The position numbers were made by a program, and so were the translations under genes. This document shows, piece by piece, positions 16,632-24,862 of a DNA stretch of 64,000 nucleotides. Location of the stretch: assembly GCF_017163705.1 (NCBI RefSeq), contig NZ_JAFIWB010000013.1:58830-122829 (forward strand), written 5' to 3'. The notes beneath the pieces are model-generated. The model made no database searches, was not told the origin of the DNA, and saw nothing but the letters and a program-made list of their open reading frames with translations. Numbering within the stretch: the first letter of the stretch is position 1; the number at the start of each line of letters is the position of its first letter. The stretch is from Xanthomonas bonasiae (GTDB taxonomy: Bacteria; Pseudomonadota; Gammaproteobacteria; Xanthomonadales; Xanthomonadaceae).

Positions 16632-19066
16632 GCGCCGCCATGTGCCTGGCCGAGGCGCGCCAATCCTGGCGCGCGCTGGCGCGCAAGCCCGGTTACCTGC
16701 TGCTGGCGGTGCTGACCCTGGCACTGGGCGTGGCCACCACCACCGCGGTGTTCGCGTTGCTCGACCAGGCCTTGCTGAAGCCGCTGCCGTTCCCGCAGCC
16801 GCAGCGTCTGGTCACCCTTGGCCTGCCCTCTGGCGGCCACAACGTCGCCGCGCCCGGCTATTACCCGGTGTTGCGGCGCATGCCGAGCATGCAGGCCGTC
16901 GGTATCGTGCGTGGGTTTCCGGTGCCGACCAACATCGCCCGCGGCGATGCCAGCGAGGTGGTCGCTGCGATCAGCGCCGACGAGGGATTTCTGCGCACGC
17001 TGGGCATGCCGATGGCGGCAGGGCGCAACTTCACGGCCGAGGAAAGCCGGCCCGGCGGGCCGCAGGCGGTGATCCTTGCGCATCGCTTCTGGCAGCGTTA
17101 TGTCGGCGGCGATCCGGCAGCGGTTGGGCGTACCTTGCAGGTCGAGGGCAAGCCGGTGCAGATCGTCGGTGTGCTGCCCGCGGACTTTCCCTGGGCCGAG
17201 CCGTTCGACCTGATCCGCAACATGCAGCCGGACCTGGCGGCGACCAACCTGTCCACCAACGAGATCGTGGTGGCGCGGTTGCGGCCGGGCGTTGGCGTGG
17301 CCGCCGCGTCCGCGCAGACCGCGGTGGTGATCAAGGGCTTGCTGCGCAACAGCCCGTACATGGACGAATCGTGGTGGCGGAGCTTGCAACGGGAGCCGCC
17401 GAACGCCTTGCTGTTGCAGGACAGCCTGTACACCTCCTACAGCGGCAACACGCTGTGGCTGTTCTTCGCCGCGGCGGCCTGCGTGCTGCTGATCGCGGCG
17501 ATCAACCTGACCAGCCTGATGCTGCTGCGCGCGCTCGGCCGCAGTCACGACAGCGCGGTGCGCGCCGCGCTCGGTGCGCCATGGTTGCGGCTGAGCCTGC
17601 CGGCGCTGGCCGAAGGCGTGCTGATCGGCGCACTCGGCAGTCTGGTCGGACTGGCCCTGGCCTGGCTCGGCCTGCGCCTGCTCGGCGGTTGGGTGCCGTT
17701 GCTGTGGATGCGCGGCGAGGCCGCGCACCTGACCGGTGCCAGCGCGCTGTTCGCGCTGCTCGCCGGCGGCGCCACGGCGCTGCTGGCTGCAGCGCTGGGC
17801 ATCGTGCGCGGCCGCCGCCGCAATCTGGTGGCGGAGCTGGCCGGCGGCGGCCGTGGCGGCTGGAGCCTGCAGGCCGGCCGCCTCGGCCGCACCCTGGTGA
17901 TCGCGCAGGTGGCCATCGCCGTGATGCTGCTGATCGGCGCGGCGCTGTTCACGCGCACGCTGCAGAAGCTGGCGGAAGTGCCGATGGGGTTCGACAGCCG
18001 CTCCGCGGTGGTGTTCACCCTGGCGCCGGTGAAGGAACGCTACGCCACCGTGCGCGATGCGGTGGAGCAGACCCGACGCATCGTCGCGCGGCTGCAGCAG
18101 GTGCCCGGCATCGAACGCGTCGGTGTGTCGACCAATCCGCCGGCCACCACGCAGCTGAGCTGGAGCGTGGAGGTGGACGGCATGCCTTCCGTCAACAGCC
18201 AGTACCGTCTGGCCACGCCGCAATTCCTGCAGGTGTTCCGCATCCCGCTGCTGGCCGGGCGCGGCATCGCCGAGGGCGACGTGGCCGGGGCCGAGAAGGT
18301 CTGCGTGGTCAGTGCCATCTTCGCCGAGCGTTACCTGCACGGCCATGCGCTCGGCAAGATCGTCACCGTGCCCGACGATGGCGGCAACAACCGCCTGCCG
18401 ATGCGCGTGGTCGGCGTGGTCGGCGACGTGCGCCACGCCGGCCCGGCGCAGGCGCCGGAGCCGATGGTGTACCAGCCGTTGGCGCAGATGAGCGAGCCGA
18501 TGTGGCAGATCATGCGCAGCTTCGGCGCGTTGACCTATGCGGTGCGCCTGCATGCCGGTGCGCTGGGCGCCGACGAGCGCGCGCTGCGCGCGGCGATCGA
18601 CGAAGTGGCGCCGCAGCAGCCGATCGCCGACCTGCAGCCGATGCAGGCGCTGGTCGCCAGCACCACCGGCGAGCAGAAGCTCAACCTGCTGCTGGTCGGC
18701 CTGTTCGCGGCGCTGGCGCTGCTGCTGGCCGCGGTCGGCCTGTACGCGGTGATGGCGGTGGCGGTGGCCGCGCGCCAGCACGAATTCGGCGTGCGCGCCG
18801 CGCTCGGCGCGCCGCCGGCGCGGCTGCGGCGGCAGGTGCTGCGCGAGGCCGGCCTGCAGATCGGAATCGGGCTGCTGCTGGGCCTGGGCGTGGCGATGGC
18901 GCTGTCGCGGCTGCTGCAGCGCTTCCTGTTCGAGGTGCGGGTGGCCGATCCGCTGGCGATCGGCGCGGTGTTGCTGGTGCTCGCCGCGGCCGGCCTGCTC
19001 GCGGCGCTGGCGCCGGCGCAGCGTGCGGCCAGAGTGCCGCCGATGCAGGCGTTGCGCGCCGAATGA
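16628..19066 (+). CDS. Duplicated MacB-type ABC permease (ADOP-like)
   Basis: An 812-residue inner-membrane protein built of two FtsX/MacB halves. Each half has an N-terminal membrane segment (LLLAVLTLALGVATTTAVFALL; a second near residue 420), a periplasmic MacB-core domain, and three C-terminal membrane helices ending in RxxxxRAALGAP motifs (RSHDSAVRAALGAP and RQHEFGVRAALGAP). This duplicated layout fits the ADOP permease group. It starts inside the stop of the ATPase gene. The regulator gene begins about 90 bases downstream. Confidence 0.88.
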   Translation: MSAAMCLAEARQSWRALARKPGYLLLAVLTLALGVATTTAVFALLDQALLKPLPFPQPQRLVTLGLPSGGHNVAAPGYYPVLRRMPSMQAVGIVRGFPVPTNIARGDASEVVAAISADEGFLRTLGMPMAAGRNFTAEESRPGGPQAVILAHRFWQRYVGGDPAAVGRTLQVEGKPVQIVGVLPADFPWAEPFDLIRNMQPDLAATNLSTNEIVVARLRPGVGVAAASAQTAVVIKGLLRNSPYMDESWWRSLQREPPNALLLQDSLYTSYSGNTLWLFFAAAACVLLIAAINLTSLMLLRALGRSHDSAVRAALGAPWLRLSLPALAEGVLIGALGSLVGLALAWLGLRLLGGWVPLLWMRGEAAHLTGASALFALLAGGATALLAAALGIVRGRRRNLVAELAGGGRGGWSLQAGRLGRTLVIAQVAIAVMLLIGAALFTRTLQKLAEVPMGFDSRSAVVFTLAPVKERYATVRDAVEQTRRIVARLQQVPGIERVGVSTNPPATTQLSWSVEVDGMPSVNSQYRLATPQFLQVFRIPLLAGRGIAEGDVAGAEKVCVVSAIFAERYLHGHALGKIVTVPDDGGNNRLPMRVVGVVGDVRHAGPAQAPEPMVYQPLAQMSEPMWQIMRSFGALTYAVRLHAGALGADERALRAAIDEVAPQQPIADLQPMQALVASTTGEQKLNLLLVGLFAALALLLAAVGLYAVMAVAVAARQHEFGVRAALGAPPARLRRQVLREAGLQIGIGLLLGLGVAMALSRLLQRFLFEVRVADPLAIGAVLLVLAAAGLLAALAPAQRAARVPPMQALRAE

Positions 19067-19154
19067 GGCAGTCGATGCACACACAACGGATCGGCACCGT
19101 GCGCGCGGCGGTACTGGCGCATGCCGCAGGTGCCCAGCCGCTAGACTCTGCGCC

Positions 19155-20549
19155 ATGAACGACACTCGCACGCCGCCATCGCCGCGCATCCTCGTCGTCG
19201 ACGACCAGGCGGACGTGCGCGAGGCTTTGCGCATGCTGCTCAAGAGTGCCGGCTACGGCATGGTCGGTGCCGAGTCGCCGGAGCTGGCGCTGGCGTGCCT
19301 GCGCGGCGACGACTTCGCCGCGGTGCTGGTGGACATGAACTACGCCCGCGACACCACCTCCGGCGCGGAAGGACTGGCGCTGATCGCGCAGATCGCCGCG
19401 CAGTGGCCGGGGTTGCCGGTGATCGCGATGACCGCCTGGGCCAGCATCGAACTGGCGGTGGCGGCGATGCGCGACGGCGCGGTGGATTTCATCGAGAAGC
19501 CGTGGCAGAACGCGCGCGTGCTCGCGGTGCTGGACAGCCGCATCGCGCTGGACCGCAGCCGCCGCAACGCGCAACGGCTCGGCGAGGCGCAGGCCTTGCT
19601 GCTGCAGGACGGCGCCGCCGGCTTCGTCGCCGAATCGGCGCCGATGCAGCGCCTGGTCGAGGATCTGCTGCGCATCGCCGGCAGCGGCGCCAACGTGTTG
19701 CTGCTGGGCGAGAACGGCACCGGCAAGAGCCTGCTCGCGCAACTGCTGCACCAGTGGTCGCCGCGCCGCGCGCAGGCCTTCGTCAAGGTCAACATCGGCG
19801 GACTGGCGCCGACCCTGTTCGAAGCCGAACTGTTCGGCCATGTGCGCGGCGCCTACACCGACGCGCGGCAGGACCGCGCCGGCCGCTTCGAACTGGCCGA
19901 CGGCGGCACCCTGTTCCTGGACGAGATCGGCAACCTGCCGCTGCAGCAGCAGCCCAAGCTGCTGCGCGCTATCGAGGATGGCGAGTTCGAGCGGCTCGGG
20001 TCCTCGCGCACGCAGCGCGTGGACGTGCGCATCGTCGCGGCGACCAATGCCGACCTGGATGCGGAAGTGGCGGCGGGGAATTTCCGCCAGGATCTGCTGT
20101 ACCGCCTCAACACCTTCCAGTTGCGGGTGCCGCCGCTGCGCGAGCGCGGCGCCGACATCCTGCCGCTGGCGCGGCATTACCTGGCCGCCGCCTGCACGCG
20201 CTACCGGCGGCCGCTGCCGGCGCTGGCGCGCGACGCCGAGCGCGCCTTGCTCGGCTACGCCTGGCCCGGCAACGTGCGCGAACTGGCGCATGCGATGGAA
20301 CGCGCCGCGCTGCTCGCCGATGGCGCGACGCTGGGCAGCGACGACCTGCGCCTGCAGCCGGCGGCGACCGCCGCGCCCGCCTTGTCGACCCAGCTGACCC
20401 TCGAAGAAGCCGAGGCGCTGCTGCTGCGCCAGGCATTGGCGCAGCAGCAGGGCAATCTGCAGCGCGCCGCCGACCAGCTCGGCATCACCCGGCAGAGCCT
20501 GTACCGGCGCCTGGGCAAGCACGGCCTGCGCAGCGATGACGGCGGCTGA
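19155..20549 (+). CDS. NtrC-family sigma-54 response regulator with altered GAFTGA loop
   Basis: A 464-residue transcription activator. Receiver domain 1-125 (acidic pair D16/D17, phospho-acceptor D60), AAA+ domain with Walker A GENGTGKS (185-192) and Walker B LFLDEIG, and a C-terminal Fis-type helix-turn-helix ([22 protein letters not shown]). The sigma-54 contact loop reads GAYTDA (232-237) instead of GAFTGA. ATG 19155 is chosen because the receiver domain starts directly after it. The kinase gene overlaps its 3' end by 14 bases. It probably activates the exporter operon upstream; the promoter sequence supports this. Confidence 0.9.
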   Translation: MNDTRTPPSPRILVVDDQADVREALRMLLKSAGYGMVGAESPELALACLRGDDFAAVLVDMNYARDTTSGAEGLALIAQIAAQWPGLPVIAMTAWASIELAVAAMRDGAVDFIEKPWQNARVLAVLDSRIALDRSRRNAQRLGEAQALLLQDGAAGFVAESAPMQRLVEDLLRIAGSGANVLLLGENGTGKSLLAQLLHQWSPRRAQAFVKVNIGGLAPTLFEAELFGHVRGAYTDARQDRAGRFELADGGTLFLDEIGNLPLQQQPKLLRAIEDGEFERLGSSRTQRVDVRIVAATNADLDAEVAAGNFRQDLLYRLNTFQLRVPPLRERGADILPLARHYLAAACTRYRRPLPALARDAERALLGYAWPGNVRELAHAMERAALLADGATLGSDDLRLQPAATAAPALSTQLTLEEAEALLLRQALAQQQGNLQRAADQLGITRQSLYRRLGKHGLRSDDGG

Positions 20550-21861
20550 GCGGCAACGGCGGCGACCGCTGTGGCTGGCGGTGCCGGCCTTGCTGGCGTT
20601 GGCGCTGGTGCTCGTGGTCGGCACGCCGCGGCCACCCGAGGCGGCGGTGCTGATGCTGTGCGTGCTGGCGCTGACCGCGGCGGTATGGCGCTGGCAGCAG
20701 CGCGATGCCGGCCAGCGCCTGCGCACCCTCGGCGGCCTGCTCGAGGCGCTGCGCGAGGGCGACTACAGCGTGCGTGTGGCGCAGGACGCACGCGATCGCG
20801 ACACCGAGGGCCTGCTGCAGCGCTTCAATGCCTTGGCGCAGCGGCTGCAGGACGAGCAGCGCGATTCGCACGAGAGCCTGCAGTTGCTGAGCAAGACCCT
20901 GGCGGCGCTGGACGGGGCGGTGTTCGCGTTCGAACAGGACCAGCGCCTGCGCCTGATCAACCCGGCCGGCGAGCGCCTGCTCGGCGCCGCCGCCGAGCAC
21001 CTGATCGGGCAGTCGGCGCAGGCGCTGGGCCTGGCCGGCTTGTTTGCGTTGCCGTCGGGCAGCATCCACGCGCATGCCTTCGCCGGCCAGCAAGGGCGCT
21101 GGCAGATCGGCCACGCCGCGTTGCGCAGCCGCAGCCAGGCCGGACAGCTGCTGCTGGTGCAGCCGATGGAGCGCGCGTTGCGCGAGGAGGAGGCGCAGGC
21201 CTTCCGCCGCCTGTTGCGCGTGCTCGGCCACGAGATCAACAACTCGCTGGCGCCGATCGGCTCGATCGCCGATACGCTCGGGCGCCTGCTCGCGGCCGCG
21301 CCGGACACGCTCGACGCCGAGCTGCACGAAGACCTGCGCAACGGCCTGGGCGTGATCGAACAGCGCAGTGCGGCGCTGCAGCGCTTCCTCGGCGGCTACG
21401 CGCGCCTGGCCAGGTTGCCGGCGCCGGTGCCGGCAACCGTGGAGCTGGCGCCGCTGTGCGCGCGGGTGCGGCGACTGCTCGACGATGCGCGGGTGCGGGT
21501 CGAGATCGAGCCGTCGCTGCGGTTGCATGCCGACGCCGACCAACTCGAGCAAGTCCTGATCAATCTGCTGCGCAACGCGCTGGAGTCCGGCGGCAGCGCG
21601 CCGGTGAGGTTGCGCGCGCGCAGCGACGGCGCCAGTGCGTTGATCGACGTTATAGACAGCGGCGCCGGGCTGCCGCCCAGCGACAACCTGTTCGTGCCGT
21701 TCTTCACCACCAAGCCCGGCGGATCGGGCATCGGCCTGGTGCTGTCGCGGCAGATCCTGGAGGCGCAAGGCGGCAGCCTGAGCCTCGAAGCGCGCGCGGA
21801 TGCCGCCGGCAGCGTGGCCACGCTGCGCCTGCCGCTGGCGGCGGACGGCCGCGGGGAGTGA
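20536..21861 (+). CDS. Membrane sensor histidine kinase, NtrY-like
   Basis: A 441-residue kinase and the likely partner of the preceding regulator. Two N-terminal membrane helices with almost no periplasmic loop, a HAMP-like linker, a PAS-like domain (about 120-220), H-box LGHEINNSLAPI, N-box NLLRNALES, G1 box IDSGAGLP and FFTTKPGGSGIGL. The short loop suggests it senses a membrane or cytoplasmic signal. The gene overlaps the regulator by 14 bases, which argues for coupled synthesis. Confidence 0.9.
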   Translation: MTAAERQRRRPLWLAVPALLALALVLVVGTPRPPEAAVLMLCVLALTAAVWRWQQRDAGQRLRTLGGLLEALREGDYSVRVAQDARDRDTEGLLQRFNALAQRLQDEQRDSHESLQLLSKTLAALDGAVFAFEQDQRLRLINPAGERLLGAAAEHLIGQSAQALGLAGLFALPSGSIHAHAFAGQQGRWQIGHAALRSRSQAGQLLLVQPMERALREEEAQAFRRLLRVLGHEINNSLAPIGSIADTLGRLLAAAPDTLDAELHEDLRNGLGVIEQRSAALQRFLGGYARLARLPAPVPATVELAPLCARVRRLLDDARVRVEIEPSLRLHADADQLEQVLINLLRNALESGGSAPVRLRARSDGASALIDVIDSGAGLPPSDNLFVPFFTTKPGGSGIGLVLSRQILEAQGGSLSLEARADAAGSVATLRLPLAADGRGE

Positions 21862-22184
21862 CACCGGCTGCGCGGCCCTGTAGTCCGGGAGCGCAGGCGG
21901 CGATGTCGCAGACGCCGTCCCTGCGCGGTCGGGCAGGGCGGTGCCATGCAGGCGTATGTGGGCGCTTGGGGATTCCGTAAGCGTGGCGTGCTTCTTCGAG
22001 CTCGACGCCTTGCCGGTGAAGCGTCGGGGCTGAAGTCTCTTCTTGCATGGTCGGCGTCGGGCAGCAGCGCGCACCGCGGCTCGTCTCCAAATGCGCGGCT
22101 TCGCCACGGCATTTCGTCCGCGCCTGTCTATGCGTCATTTTGCGTTGTGTTGCACGATTGTGCGTGTTTCAGTACAGTCGCCGC
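21862..22184. other. Intergenic gap with a degenerate REP arm and a possible DeoR operator
   Basis: No gene is supported. A single degenerate REP arm (GTCGGGGCTGAAG...) lies at about 22023-22046. Just before the MFS start codon a T/G-rich stretch (about 22135-22170) contains TGCGT repeats and the inverted repeat GCAC-GATT-GTGC (22152-22163). This could be the operator of the DeoR regulator encoded two genes on. Confidence 0.3.
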
Positions 22185-23369
22185 ATGCCTTTCGACCCAC
22201 CCATCGCCACCGCGGATCGCGTCACTTCCGCCGTCCCCGACGCCGCCGCCAGGCCCGCGATCCGCGCCACCCGCTGGGTGTTCCTGCTGTCCGGGATCGC
22301 GATGGCCGCGTGGGCGCCGATGGTGCCGTACGTGAAAGCGCGCTTCGCGCTGGACGATGCCGCCCTGGGCCTGGTGCTGCTCGCCTTCGGCGGCGGCTCG
22401 ATCCTGGCGATGCCGCTGGCCGGCGTGCTTAGCCACCGGGTCGGCAGCCGCGCGGTCATGGTCGCTTCCGGGCTGGCGCTGTGCCTGGGCCTGCCGCTGG
22501 TGGCGCTGGCGCCGACCCTGCCGGGCGTGGTCGCCGCGCTGCTGTATTTCGGCGCCGCGCTCGGCGCGCTGGACGTGGCGATGAACGCGCACGGCGTGGA
22601 AACCGAAAAACGCGCCGGGCGTCCGGTGATGTCCAGTTTCCATGGCGTGTTCAGCGTCGGCGGGCTGAGCGGCGCGGCGGCGATGAGCGCGCTGCTTGCG
22701 CTCGGCGCACCGCTGCTGGCGGCCACGCTCGCGGTGTCGGCGCTGTTGCTGGCATTGCTGCTGTGGCAGCGCTCCGGCCTGCTGCGCGTCGCCGCCGGCG
22801 ACCCGGCGCAGCGCATTCCGCTGCGCCTGCCGCGCGGCGTGGTGCTGGTGCTGGCGGCGCTGTGTTTCATCTGCCTGCTCGCCGAAGGCGCGATGCTCGA
22901 CTGGAGCGCGGTGCTGCTGCGCGAGTTCCATGGCGTGGAGACGCGTTACGCGGGCGTCGGCTATGCGCTGTTCTCGGTGGCGATGGCGGCCGGCCGCTTC
23001 GGCGGCGACTGGGTCGTCGCGCGGATCGGGCAACCGGCAATGCTGGCGGCCGGCGCCTCGCTGGCCGCCTGCGGCCTGCTGCTGGCCACGCAGGTGCCGG
23101 GCGTCGCCAGCGGCCTGCTCGGCTACGCGCTGGTTGGCCTGGGCGTGTCGAACCTGGTGCCGATCCTGTTCGGTGCGGCCGGACGCCTGCCCGGCACCTC
23201 GCCGGCGGTGGCGATCGCCGCGCTGACCACGCTCGGCTATACCGGCCTGCTCGCCGGCCCGGCGCTGATCGGCTTCCTCGCCCATGCCAGCAGCCTGCCC
23301 ACCGCGTTGCTGGCGGTGGCCGGGCTGTTGCTGCTGGTGGCGACGGGGTCGCGGCTGCTGCGGCACTGA
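22185..23369 (+). CDS. MFS transporter, YbjJ-like
   Basis: A 394-residue permease with about twelve hydrophobic helices. The DVAMNAHGVETEKRAGRPVMS segment and the length fit the YbjJ branch of the major facilitator family, whose substrate is unknown. ATG 22185 is preferred over upstream in-frame codons because these lie in the intergenic stretch. The next genes encode a HAD phosphatase (24 bases on) and a DeoR regulator overlapping it, suggesting a small catabolic operon, perhaps for a sugar-like compound that is phosphorylated in the cell. Confidence 0.85.
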   Translation: MPFDPPIATADRVTSAVPDAAARPAIRATRWVFLLSGIAMAAWAPMVPYVKARFALDDAALGLVLLAFGGGSILAMPLAGVLSHRVGSRAVMVASGLALCLGLPLVALAPTLPGVVAALLYFGAALGALDVAMNAHGVETEKRAGRPVMSSFHGVFSVGGLSGAAAMSALLALGAPLLAATLAVSALLLALLLWQRSGLLRVAAGDPAQRIPLRLPRGVVLVLAALCFICLLAEGAMLDWSAVLLREFHGVETRYAGVGYALFSVAMAAGRFGGDWVVARIGQPAMLAAGASLAACGLLLATQVPGVASGLLGYALVGLGVSNLVPILFGAAGRLPGTSPAVAIAALTTLGYTGLLAGPALIGFLAHASSLPTALLAVAGLLLLVATGSRLLRH

Positions 23370-23393
23370 TCCGACCTAGGAGCACCACGCCCC

Positions 23394-24041
23394 ATGCCAT
23401 CCACTCCCGCGCACGCGCCGCACACCGTGATCTTCGACCTTGGCGGCGTGCTGATCGACTGGAACCCGCGCTATCTGTACCGGCAACTGTTCGACGACGA
23501 GGCCGAGATGGAGCGCTTCCTCGCCGAGGTGTGCTCGCCGCAGTGGAACGAGCGCCAGGACGCCGGCCGGCCGTGGCGCGAGGCGGTCGCCGAATTGAGC
23601 GCCCTGCATCCGGCGCAGGCCGAGCGGATCGCCGCCTACCACCTGCGCTGGGAAGAGACGCTCGGCGGCCCGCTCGACGCCAGCGTGCAGATCCTGGAAG
23701 AACTGCACGCGCAGGGCGTGCGACTGTACGCGCTGACCAACTGGTCGCAGGAGACGTTCCCGGTCGCGCTGCAGCGCTATGCGTTCCTGCAGCGCTTCGC
23801 CGGGATCCTGGTGTCCGGGCAGGAGCGCCTGGTGAAGCCGGATCCGGCGATCTTCGCGCTGCTGCTGTCGCGCTACGGCATCGATCCGCCGCGCGCGGTG
23901 TTCATCGACGACGCGCCGCGCAACGTCCACGCCGCCGCCGCGCAGGGACTGCACGCGTTGCAGTTCCGCGACGCGGCTACGCTGCGTGCCGAGCTGCGCG
24001 CGCTGGGCTTGCCGCTGCGCAGCGCCGGGTCGGGCGCATGA
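23394..24041 (+). CDS. HAD-superfamily hydrolase, subfamily IA
   Basis: A 215-residue phosphatase-like protein. Motif I is FDLGGVLIDWNPRYL (first Asp nucleophile; the second acidic residue of DxD is replaced by Gly, as in many IA members of the epoxide-hydrolase/haloacid branch), motif II ALTNWS, motif III Lys in LVKPDP, motif IV FIDDAPRNV. The helical cap lies between motifs I and II. It starts 24 bases after the MFS gene and ends in an ATGA overlap with the DeoR gene. Substrate not predictable. Confidence 0.85.
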   Translation: MPSTPAHAPHTVIFDLGGVLIDWNPRYLYRQLFDDEAEMERFLAEVCSPQWNERQDAGRPWREAVAELSALHPAQAERIAAYHLRWEETLGGPLDASVQILEELHAQGVRLYALTNWSQETFPVALQRYAFLQRFAGILVSGQERLVKPDPAIFALLLSRYGIDPPRAVFIDDAPRNVHAAAAQGLHALQFRDAATLRAELRALGLPLRSAGSGA

Positions 24042-24841
24042 CGGCCGCCGCCGACGCGCTGCCGCAGGAACGCCAGCAGGCGATCCTGCAGCGCCTGCGC
24101 GAGCACGGCCGGGTCGTGGCCACGGAGCTGGCCGCGGCGTTCGCGGTGTCGGAGGATTCGATCCGCCGCGACCTGCGCGACCTCGCCGCGCAGGGCCTGT
24201 GCCGCCGCGTCTACGGTGGCGCGCTGCCGCCGACGCCCGACGTCGCGCCGCTGCCGCAGCGGCACGAGGAACATGCCGAGCGCAAGCGCGCGCTGGCGCA
24301 GGCGGCCGCCGCGCTGGTGCGCCCCGGGCAGGTGCTGCTGATCGACGCCGGTTCCACCAACAGCGCCATCGCCGCCGCGCTGCCGCCGCGGCAGCGCCTG
24401 ACCGTGATCACCAATGCGCCGGACATCGCCCAGCTGCTGATGCCGCGCGAAGGCGTCGAGATCCTGCTGATCGGCGGCCGGATCGATCCGCGGATCGGCG
24501 CGGCCGTCGGCGCGCAGGCGCTGCAGCAACTGCGCCAGGTCCGTGCCGACCTGTGCTTTCCCGGCGCCTGCGCGATCGATGCCGAGCGCGGGCTGTGGGG
24601 CGTGGACGGCGAGGAGGCGCTGTTCAAGCGCGCGATGATCGAGGCCAGCGGCGAGACCGCGGTGGTAGTCACCGTGGACAAGCTCGGCGCGCATGCGCCG
24701 CATCTGGTGGCCGCGGTGGCGGCGATCGACCATCTGGTGGTGGAGCACGATGCGGCCCAGGCGCGGTGCGCGCCGTTCCTGGCGCAGGCGGTGCAAGTGC
24801 ATCGCGCGGATGCGCCGGCGCCGCCGCAACGGGCAAAATAG
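24038..24841 (+). CDS. DeoR-family transcriptional regulator
   Basis: A 267-residue repressor-type protein. The N-terminal winged helix (ERQQAILQRLREHGRVVATELAAAF, SEDSIRRDLRDL, CRRVYGGAL) is classical DeoR, followed by the DeoRC sensor domain with LLIDAGSTNSAIA and the ITNAPDIA segment that binds a sugar phosphate. It is translated from an ATG overlapping the HAD stop, so it is the third gene of the MFS operon and probably controls it. Confidence 0.9.
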   Translation: MTAAADALPQERQQAILQRLREHGRVVATELAAAFAVSEDSIRRDLRDLAAQGLCRRVYGGALPPTPDVAPLPQRHEEHAERKRALAQAAAALVRPGQVLLIDAGSTNSAIAAALPPRQRLTVITNAPDIAQLLMPREGVEILLIGGRIDPRIGAAVGAQALQQLRQVRADLCFPGACAIDAERGLWGVDGEEALFKRAMIEASGETAVVVTVDKLGAHAPHLVAAVAAIDHLVVEHDAAQARCAPFLAQAVQVHRADAPAPPQRAK

Positions 24842-24862
24842 CCGCTTCCATCGGGAGCCCGC

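Noticed and set aside
16307..19243. A minus-strand frame of about 980 codons over the ABC permease genes.
   Set aside because: Same cause: mirror of GC-rich codons, with His/Gln/Arg-rich low-complexity translation and no domain, while the plus strand has clear ABC transporter motifs.
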